Origin: Bimuria novae-zelandiae CBS 107.79
Lineage: Eukaryota > Ascomycota > Dothideomycetes > Pleosporales > Didymosphaeriaceae
Assembly (NCBI GenBank): GCA_010015655.1
Contig: ML976662.1
Location: forward strand, 330,255 to 394,254
DNA length: 64,000 nucleotides
Direction of reading: 5' to 3'
In this document: piece after piece, positions 22,862 through 34,300 of the stretch
How the letters are laid out: each line of letters opens with the position of its first letter
Numbering within the stretch: position 1 is the first letter of the stretch
Program-made: the position numbers and the translations under genes
Notes under the pieces: generated by a model
Databases searched by the model: none
What the model was told of the DNA's origin: nothing
The model's input: only the letters and a program-made list of their open reading frames with translations

Positions 22862-23910
22862 TAAATGATATAGTAATAGCGTTGCTGCTACGCGACCTAA
22901 AAACCCACGAATACGACATCCTTACTATACAGGAACTGTAGAAGAATCTATTTATAGCAATAATACACCACCTAACTAAGGACGTGTTTAACCTATACTA
23001 CCTAGGAGGAACTAATAATAGACTAACTAGAGTATGCTTCTTTGTAAACAGGCGGATAGACGTTGGCAGAGTCTAGTTTAAGGAATATATATAGGACTTA
23101 TACTCTATAACGCTAAAGCTAGAAAGTGTAACAGGAACAATCGCTCGTCGACACGAGAACCCTTGGCTAGTCAAGACAGGATTCGAGATCATCCGAAAAC
23201 CGACACTCATCCGTATCGGACCAATTTCGGATCTATCAGACCGATGGGGAACTACGAATCCGATTCGGACCTATTTCGGATCCATCAGACCGACGGTCAA
23301 CCTATGGCAGTTATGTGCTAGCTAGCCATCTGGGAAGAGGTGTATTTAGAGGAGCTTGGGGCCTTTGTAGTTCAGTACCTTTTCCGTATCCTTTCGTACC
23401 AGGCCTATAGGCACTTAATTCATTCGAGGCTACATTCTTATACACGCACTCCCACATGCCTCTGCTAGGAGATACGCCAACATCGATCCTTTGAGTGACC
23501 TGCGCCGATACAGAAAGAGAAAAGCGAATTAATATTTATAACGTATATAATCCCTTAAGGTATATATTTTAGTAAAGCGTCCTACCGCACGTTCGCGAAT
23601 TACTAGACAAATATAACAATAAAAATCTTGTCTTATTAGGTAACTTTAACCTACACTATTTACTCTAGGAAGGCCTAGACCTGCAGACAGTAGAACTAGA
23701 ATCAAAAGATCTAATTATAATTATAGAGAAGTTTATCCTGTACGTAACACTAGCTCCTAGCACGATAAGCTATAAAGAAAAACACCTATAAAGCTCTATT
23801 AACCTATATCTTATAATAGTAGGGCATGTTAAGCAAGTTATAAAAAGTAAGGTAAATAAAGAACTTAACTACGACTTAGACTACCTACTAATAAGTACGA
23901 TCCTAGACAT
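22862..23910 (+). pseudogene. LINE ORF2, apurinic-type endonuclease, interrupted
   Basis: LLLRDLKTHEYDILTIQE then FVNRRIDVG matches the start of an EEP-type endonuclease, which nicks the target for target-primed reverse transcription. The frame is cut at 23126 by a solo LTR and resumes at 23513 with INIYNVYNP, and later NFNLHYLLW (near 23640, where GDFN is expected). Confidence 0.7.
23127..23512 (+). mobile_element. Solo LTR of gypsy family C (386 bp)
   Basis: Starts TGTAACAGGAACAATCGC and ends GCGCCGATACA, with GAAAG at 23122-23126 and 23513-23517. It is the same length as both LTRs of element C (54059-54444, 60559-60944) but in the opposite orientation and much less mutated. It contains two copies of an approximately 31-bp repeat (ATTTCGGATC.ATCAGACCGA) near 23218-23295. 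Confidence 0.95.
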
Positions 23911-24429
23911 AGCGGCACTAAACGCAAATATAGCGCCTAGGAGGAATTTAAAGAAACTAGATAGAGAAGCATACACTAAAGTACTAAAAGAAGCTCTATC
24001 GCCGCTTTAAAGACCCGCAACTAAAACCATACTAGACTAATATATAGAGGAAGTGGTCTTAGTAGTCTAGAGAGCAATATAAAAGGCTATTCTATAGACG
24101 CAAGTCTTAGGTAAAAGTAAAGAAGGGTAGAATAATAAGTACGGAGAGGTCTTAGCAAAGATAAAGCGGCTTAAGAGGGTATATAACGAGCGTTACACGG
24201 ACGAAACATAAGAAGCCTACTAAGTAGTACAAAACTACAAAGCTAGGACTATTAAGAAGGTGTTATAAGATAAGTATAATAAATAAGTAGAAATAGTAGC
24301 TAAGTTATTAAAAGGACTATAAAAGATAATAAAATAAGTAAGAATAAAAGAGATATAGTTTAGAAAAGCTATACTTATAATTTAATATTTAAAGACCTAA
24401 TATAAAATTATAAAGCTAAGTAATAAAAT

Positions 24430-26094
24430 AAAAATATTTAGGGACGTCTTTTTCTTTACACCTCTAAAAGTAAACCTAAAAGACGCATATAACGTAAAGT
24501 ATAGTAGCTAAATTAAACTATTACTAATAACTAAAAAAAATTAAAAATACTATCTACGTAGCTTCCCTTATTAAAGGCCCTTTAAGTAAGGAAGGCCTAA
24601 CTTATAGTATATATATTAAAAATCTTTAAGTAGAGTATATAGCTAGGCTATTACCTAGACTATTTTTAGGGGTTACTTATAGTGGTGCTGCGCAAACCAG
24701 GGAAAAATAGCTATATAAAACTAAAAGTATACTAGCTAATCGCGCTACTTAATACTATAAGTAAAATTATAGACGCGATTATTTCTTAGTAACTAAATTA
24801 CTTAGTAAAAGTATACTAGCTACTCCTACCAACCCACATAGGAGGGAGAAAGAAGCGATCCACAGAGCACGCACTATACGCCGTTACGGAGAAGATTTAC
24901 GGAGCATGGAACTAGAAGAAAACACATGTGGCCAGCCTCCTGTTACACGACGTATCTAGCGCATTTAATAATGTATCACATGCGCGGCTGCTACACAACC
25001 TGCAAAAGAGAAAGATTAATAAGCTAACTATTAGATAGATTATAAGCTTCCTTAGCAATAAACACACGCGCATTAGAATTAATAGGTTTATATCTTTATA
25101 GTACGCGATAAGCATAAGTATACTTTAAAATTTATTACTTTTGCCTATTATCTACCTATTCTATAATGCTAACTTTATAGAAATATATAAGTAAGAAGCG
25201 AACGTTCTTCTAACAAGATATATAGACGATATAGCAATCTTGGCTTAGGTAGAAACGATAGAGAAGACGTGCGATATCCTGGGCAAGACTCTACAAATGG
25301 CATAGTAATGGGCGAACACGCATACCTTTGGCTTCGCTCTAGATAAGTTCTAGCTTACACACTTTACGAGGGCACGCAAAAAGATTTATATAAACTACTT
25401 AATTTAGATTATTTAATGCAAGATTAAACTAAGATTAAACTATAAATATATAAGGCTCATAATAGGCGCTAAAGTTATATAGAAGCTATATATTAAAGAG
25501 ATTAAATAAAAAGTGATAAAAATAGTAAACATATTAAGTAATTTTAAAAATTTAATATAGGGCGCTAGCTACCTAGATTTTAGAAAAATCTGTAAGGGCA
25601 CTGCGCTACCTTAAATAATATACGCTTACTTAATATAAATAAATAAAAATAGTAAGAAGCACATCTATACTAAGAAAGCACTTAACACTCTAAAGAGTAT
25701 TTAGGTAAAAGTAGCATAAATTATCTATAAGGCGTTTAAAGCTATATTAAAAGCTATACTTAATATTAAAGCCTTCTTCCTCCCTATTAAGTAATAAATA
25801 TAGAGACATAATGCAGACATAATTACTTGGCTTCTGTCCAGCAGACCTATCGCAACACCGTGGGTTTCCAGCCCACTAATGCTGCCCAAACGACCGAACG
25901 CAAGAAGCATACAGGCTCCTAGCAGAGAATCTACACCGAGATGAGAGATAAGTGGGGACATGACCTCACGACGCAGGTGCCTATTCCCCTATTTATCACA
26001 CCCCCCTGGCAACAGGGACCAAAGACCTACATAGACAAAGATGACGAGACATCCCGAGAGCGACACGACAGGGAAACCGCGACGGGTCAAGACC
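24430..26094 (+). pseudogene. LINE ORF2, reverse transcriptase
   Basis: RT landmarks: HVASLLLHDVSSAFNNVSHA near 24930, then RYIDDIAIL at 25216-25242, where the catalytic YIDD is intact. Many TAG/TAA codons elsewhere, so no protein can be made. Cut at 26094 by the hAT duplication. Confidence 0.85.
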
Positions 26095-26102
26095 TTAGCA
26101 TC

Positions 26103-29100
26103 CAGTGTTCTTCATGGATGGATTTCTTCTGTGATCCATCCAATCCATCCACTCCGGGTGGACTGGATTTGCTCCATGGAGAATATGAAACCGTAATGCC
26201 TTCGTCTGATTGGCTGCTTTAGTGCAGCACCGTAGTTTCATGTGGTTTCGAATGGACAGGGGTTAATGTGGGGCATCAGATCTCAACGTCAGTCCATCAC
26301 AGTGATCACCCTCAGCCATCCCATTTGTACGTACTTGTATTGATTTTAGAAGTTTTCTATCAAAATGAGGACTAGACGTACACAAATACGCCCAAATACG
26401 CCCTCTTCTCCGCTTGTTAGCCAATTATCAAGCAGCCAGCTCTCGTCGGTGCCCTTGTTGTCGCTTTCCGTCCCATCTACGTCGTTTGAGATTTTCGAGG
26501 ACAATGACGCCCTAGAGGTGCTTACTGAAGTGGACAGTGAGCAGGTGCCTACAGAGCTTCAGGTCACCAATGGGGACAGTGAGGTCGTACATGCCGAACC
26601 AAAGAGCGGCTTTCAAGCCCCGTACGACTACTCCTTTGTTGATTAGTCGTTAAAGTGGCTAGAGGGTCTCCGTTAATTGCAACGCCCTCACCGAACAACT
26701 GCTTGGTGGTGGAAATACGGAGTTCCTCTGTCCGGGGGGGAACTCGAAAGCCTCTGGTTTTTGTGTCGGGCTTGCTATATATCAGGCAAAAGGAAGTGCC
26801 TATATAAAGTAAGCCAGGGCAGCAAGTCCGTATTAAGCCATTTTAAGAGCCTTCATCTGAATACTTTCCTAGAGGAGACAGCCATCAGTATCACAACGTT
26901 TGACAACACTGTAACGCTTGACCTGCTGGATAGAACAGATCCTAAACAACAAGAGGTGTATAGTCAGATTATAGAGACCTTTCGGCCGGAAACACTTCAA
27001 CGGGACATCCTCCAATGGGTGGTGCACGATAATATCCCATACAGGAAGCTTGACAGTGTATATTTTCGGAGAATCCTTAGCTGCATGTTCCCGTTCGTCG
27101 ATCAAGGGGTGATACCGTCCAGCACCACCGTCTCACGCTGGGTGCAGAAGGAGTATGAGGTTTATAAAAAGGACATAAAGACAGTGCTTAGTAAGGCTGT
27201 TAGTAAAATCTACTTATCATTTGACCTTTGGACAAGCCGTAGGAAGAAGGCTTTAAATAGTGTTACAGCTCACTTTGTTAACGAGAATCTCTTGTGCCAA
27301 ACCATACTTCTAGCCCTCCCAGAGATGGACGATACCCATAGTGGCAAGAACATAGCGACGTGTACCCTTAAGGTTATCAAGGACTATAGATTTAAGAAGA
27401 ATGTTGGCTACTTTGTCCTTAATAATGCCTCTTCAAATAATGTTACCGCTAAGGTGTTATGCCTTAAGCTTAGTTTAAAACCTAGTCAACGACTCTCTTG
27501 TTCTAGTCACATCCTCAACCTTATAGCACAAGCTACACTGTTTAGCAGCGACTATAAGGTCTTTGAAAGGGAGGTTGCCTCTGTTAGGGACTTTAAAGAG
27601 GAGGTTAGCCTTTAGAGAAAGAGGGGACCAGTCAGCATAGTACATTCAATCAGCCTATGGATCAACAGAAGCCCAGGACGGGTTAAGCGCTTTAATTAGG
27701 TACAAAGCAATGTGTGGAAAGAGGAAAATCAACAGTCCCAAGGCTCTACACCAATATATACGTTAATGCCGGGCAACGCCACAAGGTAAGTTTATTAAGA
27801 TAACTCGCCCTTTAGCCCTCCCGCACACGCCTATCAACCCTTTAGTAGCTGCTAATAGGGTTAGCAAAAGCTTTTTTAATCCCCTGATTAGCGTCTTGTT
27901 TTTCGGCAACCTCGTTTTTAGCTAACCAACACTATAGATGGAACTCCACCTTTGACGAAGCTGTACGATTTATACGCCTCCGCAACCCAATCGAGCACTT
28001 TCTAGATGTAGAAGCTTTTTAATACAGCAGTCTTGTCGCTAACAAGACGAAGAAACCACTCCACGAGAAACCAAATGACTCAGTTACCCGTGTAATATTC
28101 CAGAACCGTATGGGGAGCGACGACTGGGCTATACTTACTAAACTCGTGGAGTTGCTTGAACCAATCAAGGAGAGCACCAAAAGGCTTAAAGGAAAACTAG
28201 ATAAGAACAGTAGCAGGGGTATTACTAAAGTGTACCCCCTAATAGCACTTATATTAAGTAATTTTGAGAAGCTAAAGGATTAATATTAGCACTCTGCGAC
28301 TCTAGATAGTAAGGCTTTCTAGGCGGCAATTAAACAAGGGTGGAGCAAGGCCAACTAATACTACACGAAACTTAACAACAGCCCGGTATACACGGCAGCT
28401 ATTTTTCTAGACCTACGACTTAAACTTGAGTACCTGCAAAAGGAGTGGACTGAGCAGGAGGCTGCCCGTCAGGTCAACAAGGTACGGGAGCTATGGGAGT
28501 CAGATTATCGCCATCTATCTCCGCCTAAGACGTTAACTAATGCCCTTTAAGAGACGTCTGCAAACGTTTAGCTACATAAGAAGCGCAAATACAGCTCTAT
28601 CGCCAACGCCCTTACTTAGTCCTACAGCTTTCCCCCTCCTGCCAAAGCTCTAGATGAGTTTGCTGTATATACAATAGACCCACGAGATACTAACAAGGAC
28701 CTTGTCCCCTCCCAGTACTAGAGACGAGCAGACATACGTGCAAAGTACCCTACGCTTTCTCTTATAGCTATTAACGTTCTAGCGATCCCTGCCATAAGCT
28801 CCGAACTAGAGAGAATCTTCAGCCAAGCTGGCAACACCCTTACGGCCCGTCGAAATCGGCTCTTTGAATAATCTGTGGAGGCTGCCCTTTGTTTATTAAG
28901 CTGGGCCAAATTAGGACTCATCCAAATGGGGCTGCACGTCGAGGAACTTCGTGGAAGCCTAACCGCTGAGGTGAATACCCTGCTTAACAACCCTACTTAG
29001 GTGTATAAGGACGACGACGTTGACGAGCTTTTTCGTAAGAGCTGGGAGGGGATACAGATTAGGAGTAACGGTAATAGTAGCCAGTAAAGCGTCAAATATA

Positions 29101-29352
29101 TACTATGGCCTATAGTACAGAATTATATGTGACAGCTTTCAACTCTCTAAAAACACTTTCACTGACACTAAGCTCAACACTAAAGACCTCCGGGGACCTT
29201 AATATTACAGTGATTTCAAGCTTTCTACTACGTTTGACCCTTTGCCTGTACAAGTTAGTACTATGGGTCGGTCGGTTTCAGTTTCTCCATGGATTTATCC
29301 AGTCCACCCGGAGCAAATGGATGGAGCTCCAATCCATCCATGCAGTACACTG
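26103..29352 (+). mobile_element. hAT element 1 (3250 bp)
   Basis: The 8-bp duplication TTAGCATC (26095-26102, 29353-29360) and terminal inverted repeats CAGTGTTCTTCATGGATGG versus CAGTGTACTGCATGGATGG are diagnostic of hAT elements. Subterminal GGATGGAT and CTCCGGGTGGACTGGAT repeats occur at both ends. It is much less RIP-shifted than the LINE it sits in. Confidence 0.95.
26365..29087 (+). pseudogene. hAT transposase, mildly decayed, one intron
   Basis: The ATG at 26365 starts an N-terminal low-complexity segment. A BED-type zinc finger (LCRACY, then HFKSLH) lies near 26765-26860. The catalytic core (SFDLWTSRRK near 27215, CSSHILNLIAQA near 27500) and, after a 152-bp intron (27786-27937, CTAAC branch), the second half (FLDLRLKLEYL near 28408) lead to a C-terminal dimerisation domain (SLIAINVLAIPAISSELERI, TARRNRLF near 28760-28865), ending at TAA 29085-29087. 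At least ten in-frame TAG/TAA codons and a frameshift around 27620-27770 make it non-functional. A natural hAT transposase is about 700-800 aa, which fits. Confidence 0.85.
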
Positions 29353-30326
29353 TTAGCATCTACACAGACGGAAGCGGAATAGAGGACAGGATCGGTACCG
29401 CTACAGTATATCCACATACGCAACAGACGTGCAGTGCGTACCTAGGGCTATCCACATATCGACCGTTTATGCAGCAGAGCTGTACGGTATCAGCTTGGCG
29501 CTGCAGATCGCGCAAGAGTACGCGGACCGGAACGGAAGCAGACGCAGCGTCGCCATATACACAGACAACCAGGCTGCCCTATGGTCCATCACCAAGGTTG
29601 AGGGACGGACAGGAGCCTTCATCTTGGAGGAGATCGCCCGCCGAATCCAGGACTTCTAGGACTGAGGACGCCTGGTACGAGTTTAATGGGTACTAGCCTA
29701 CGAAGGGATCCTAGGAAACGAAGCGGTAGACATAGCTATAAAGGAAGCTACAGGCTAGAGAGAGAACGATAGAAGAGCGCTAACTATAAGCAAGCCTTTA
29801 AAACTCTTTCCCCTTAAGACTACGCTAAAAAGAAAATATAAGTAGCAAGCGGAGACCGCATAGAGCGCAAAGTGGCGAAAGGAGATAAAAGGCCAAGCCA
29901 CGTTTAGGAACACGCTATCGCCTATATAAAGAGTACTTAAACTTCCTAAAGGCCTTAAAAAGCGAGACAGCGCTTTTCTTATATAACTGAAGACTTAGAA
30001 GATTTGACTAAAAGGCTTCCTCTTTAGCTATAAAGTGCTAAATATAACTAACTCTAGATATAACTATAAAGCAATTAGATAAATAGTAGCCTATATTCTA
30101 CTCTACTATAGGATACATAACGACCTCTAGAACTAGATCTTTAGTAACCTCCTAAGATAATACAACCTCTAGACTATCCTTAATAAGCAATAACTAGCTA
30201 CTAAAGCTATTAAGTATATAGAATAGACGTAGATTCTTAGGTAAATCGAGATCGTAGACGCGTAGATAAAGCTAAGCACTAGGGGGAGACTATAGGTATA
30301 TAAACGCGATACGCGAGGTACAAAAC
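29353..30326 (+). pseudogene. LINE ORF2, RNase H domain
   Basis: SIYTDGSGIEDRIGTATVYP begins directly after the hAT duplication, followed in another frame by YAAELYGISLALQIA and IYTDNQAALWSI. These are the RNase H1-type blocks (Asp-Gly, Glu, Asp-Asn-Gln). A frameshift lies near 29430-29445. The first 300 bp are nearly free of RIP-type change, while the part after 29660 is TpA-rich. Continues after B1 at 37085. Confidence 0.8.
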
Positions 30327-30730
30327 TATTAAATCCTAAGGGGTAGCTAGTCCTAAAGGGGTAAGGATTAGTTCTCGGGTAAGAGTATTAATAATATAAG
30401 TAAAGGGTATTAATAGCTTATGCGTATTAATAGGACGTTAGTATTAAAAGTGTGTAAAGTATAATTAAATTAATAAGAGAGCCTAAGTGGAATCTAAATA
30501 ATAAATTAGTAAATAGGTTAAACACGATAATAGGAGCCTACTATCGCGTTCCTATATACAGGTTTTAGACTGCTCTCTGACGAGCGCTCTCTACAGAGTG
30601 CTCTCTGGCAAGCGGTCACGTGACTTAGCGCCATGTGGCGTAGTCGCAAATGACTAGTTATTCCTAGTAAATAACATAAGGGGTTAAGTACAAAACTAGC
30701 ATAGCCTTCTTTAGATTTTAGATCCTAATA
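30327..30730 (-). repeat. 3' LTR of B1 (404 bp)
   Basis: Longer than its partner because of two small internal duplications (near 30380-30410 and a CGAGCGCTCTCT/GAGTGCTCTCT repeat near 30577-30607). Contains GTCACGTGAC at 30615-30624. Confidence 0.9.
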
Positions 30731-30909
30731 TTATCTCCTTCCTTCTAAGATTTATCCTTAAATTACGTATTAGGTTTTACCTCTCTTATAAGCGTGACCC
30801 TGGTCTTATATTTATAAGTGTAACGTTAGTTACTATACCTGCTACTTTTACTACTTATAAACTCTATATATATAATAAAATTCTCTAAGCTAATTTTATT
30901 ACTAAGCAC

Positions 30910-31312
30910 CCTTATTGAATGTATAAATTTAAAAGTTAGGAGTATTATATTATACCTAAATTAAATTTAAAACATACTAAGTATATTTATCTTAACTATT
31001 TATGCGTTAATATGTCTTCAGCGTTATTAAATAAGACATAAACGGAATATAAGAAGAAGGTTAAAGAGGATAAAAAATAGTTAGCTATAGTTATTTCTGA
31101 TTTATTAAGAGATAAGAAAATACTAGTACAGGCTAAAGAGCGTGTACGTAAGAAGAAATTATGCCTTACGTTTAATTTAGCTACTAAGGGAGAGATAGTA
31201 AATTCTAAGGTAGTTAATTATCCTATTATAGATGCATTAGTTAGGTATTCGCCTGCTATGTAGGCAATATTAGGTTTATTAAATAAGATATCTTTAGTGC
31301 CTTAACCTTTGT
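30910..31312 (+). pseudogene. Opposite-strand ORF near the 3' LTR of B1
   Basis: On the strand opposite to gag-pol, one frame reads TEYKKKVKEDKK, LLRDKKILVQAKERVRKKK and PIIDALVRYSP with only a few TAG/TAA codons over about 130 codons: a lysine/glutamate-rich, probably coiled-coil protein. Comparable plus-strand ORFs sit at the same place in B2 and C. Function unknown; it could also be a captured or antisense gene of the retroelement. Confidence 0.4.
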
Positions 31313-31329
31313 CCTAGTTATATAGGTTT

Positions 31330-34300
31330 TATATAAGTTTATTAATCTTTTTTTAATAGTTATTTAGGTTTTCTCTAGTTTCTAGGTGCGTCCCTTTAAA
31401 TTATTATTATATTATAAGTCTTATTTCCTTTAAAGCTTTCTTACGTTACTTTAGTATAGTAGTAATAATTATAAATCTTGCTTCGTGCCTTCTTTAAGAG
31501 CTATTAGTAGTTTTTTTTAAAGTTTAAATTTAGGTTTTTATGTATTTTCTAAGTATAGGTATTCTTTCTACTTAACTAACCATTCTTATAAAAACTTATT
31601 ATTTTAGAAGTTTTCTTGTCTAACTTCCTTATATTTAAAGAGTACTTTAACTTTAAATTTATTCTCTTCCTCCAGCTAGTAATAGCTGGTTATTTTAACT
31701 AGTATTTTAGAGTCTACAGGTTCTAATTAGTTTATATAAAATACGAAGTGTATTTTTGCGTCTAGCGATAGTTCTAATTAGTAGTTAACTAGTAATATCT
31801 ATTTAATAATAAAAAATAGCTTAATCTTAATATAATCTAGTTTCTTGTGTTGCTTTTTTTTATGTTTAAAGATGTTTTATAAGTAGATATGCTTTATCTC
31901 CCTTCTTTAGCTAAGGTGCCATTTTTCTTTTTTAGTTTATATATAAAATGCTTTACTATGAAGCTTTTTTAAAAAAAAATTTAGAGTTGCGCGTGCGTTT
32001 TCTTTATAGTCTTTATTATATTAATTACTTCTTCCGTCCTGATTGTTATAGGAAATGTTTAGTTAAAAAGATATAGGTATTTCCTATAGTTTATGTAAAA
32101 TAGTGTAAATCGTGTTGCTACTAATATCTTATTATTATATGCTAATTGTGCTATAGGTAATAGGGAAACCTAGTTATTCTTCTAGTTATTACAGTAGATG
32201 CGTAGGTACGTTTTAATTATCTAATTCGTACGTTCTATCTATCTGTTAGTTTGTATATAATATGCTATTAATAGTTTTCGTTTTATTCTAATAAGTGCTA
32301 TAAGTGTTGTCTAATAGTTTAAGGTAAAGAGCTTGTTTCTATCGCTAATAATTATCTTTAGAATACCATAGTGTTATATAAGTTAATTTAAAATAAGGAA
32401 TGCGAGTTCCTTTACCGTAGTTATTTTCTATTCTAGTAGTAACTCTACGTATTTAGTAAATTAACAAATAATATTTAGTATTACGCTATAGCTAATTCCT
32501 ATTGCAGAATCCTTTAATCTTAGTAATTTTATAATAAAGTCTATAGCGATGTCTTCCTATAGTTCAACTAGTATTTAGATTCCTTATATGTCTTTATACT
32601 TAAGATATGTTGCGTGCTTGTTGCACTAGCAATCTACGTATTTGCAGATATATATAGTTACTACTTCTTTAATTCCTTTAAAGCTATAGTTCCGCTAGAT
32701 AAGTTCTATTATCTTTTTAATACTTCGGTGTCTATACACTAGGTTATCGTAGTATTATTTTATAATCTTAGTTTATAGTTCCTTAGGTACTTCTCGTGTG
32801 GTAATAAGGAGTTAGTTAAGTTCTATTATAGGTTTATGAAATCTATCCTTATTTTTTTATAGTATTATAGAATTAGTTTTTACTTTTTCTTTTATATGGT
32901 TATTTTATTAGCTAAGTGCGTTTGCTTGTCTATTTGCTTTTCCTGCTACATAAATAACTTTAAACTTATATTATTCTACAGTTTATAACTATTGCTATTG
33001 TCGTAGTATAAGTTCTTTTATTATTGTAAATTATATTAGATTCTTATATTCTATATAGATTTTGAGCGTTAAGTAGATAAGAGCGTAGATCCTCTAGTAC
33101 TTTAATACTTTTATAATAGCGTAGAGGTCTTTGTCGTGTACGTAATATCGTGTTTCTGCGTCGTTAAACTTCCGTAAGTAGTATATAATTAGATGCTATT
33201 TACCATTCTTTTCTTATTTTACATATGTGCCTATTGCGAGATCGCTTGCGTTTATCTTAAATCGTAGTAGTTCTTTATCTTGAAAGTAGATAAGTGCAGG
33301 TAGCATAATACATACTATTTTTAAGAGTTAGAATAACATTCTACACTTTACTATCTATATAAATAGTGCATCCTTCTTTATAAGGTTTATTAGAGGTATT
33401 ATAATCTTTACGTAGTTCTTAATAAATTACTAGTTAAATCTATAGAATCCTAAGAATTCTTAAATATTTATTTATAGTTTTTAGTACTTGCTTGTTCTTA
33501 ATATATTTAATTTTGTCCAGTACTATTTTAATTTTATCTATACTAATAATGTATACTAGAAATTCTAGTCTTATTACATGGAATTTACACTTCTTTAGCT
33601 TAATTTATAGGCGTGCTCTATCCAGTACCTTTAGTACTATCTATACATGTAGTACGTGGTCTGTTTCGTTTTCGGAGAAGACAAGAATGTTGTCTATATA
33701 TATAATAATAAATATATCTAGATAGTTGCGTAAGACATTATTAACTAGTGCCTAAAAGATTGGTAGTGCAGTAATAAGTCTAAAAGACATAATTATATAT
33801 TTAAATAGTTTATAGCGTGTTTTAAACGCTATATTCTACTTATTACCTTTCTCAACTTATATAAGGTAGTATTTATCTTATAGATCTATTATTATAAAGA
33901 TCTTAGCTTTGAAGAGTTAGTCTCGAAGTTCTAAAATATTTAGTAGTAGGTATTAATTTTAATTATTATATCGTTAAGTTTCTTATAGTCTACACAGGGC
34001 CTTAGTTATCTATTTTTTTTTAGTATAAATATAAAAAGACTTGCTACCAGTAACTTTAAAGGTCTAATATATCCTTTTATAAAATTTATCTTAATAAATT
34101 CTTTTTCCTGCTAGAGTTCTTTTCTAGATTTACTATATAGTAGTCTAAAGAGTGGCGACTTCCCTTCTTCTAGGTTAATCGCGTGATCCTAGGATTAATA
34201 TTCCGGAAGTTTTACTTTTCCTTCTCTTTCTGTGAACATATAATTCCATGCCTAATAGCATTCTAGAATTTTATGGTTTGTGCTGTCGTCTATCTTCTTG

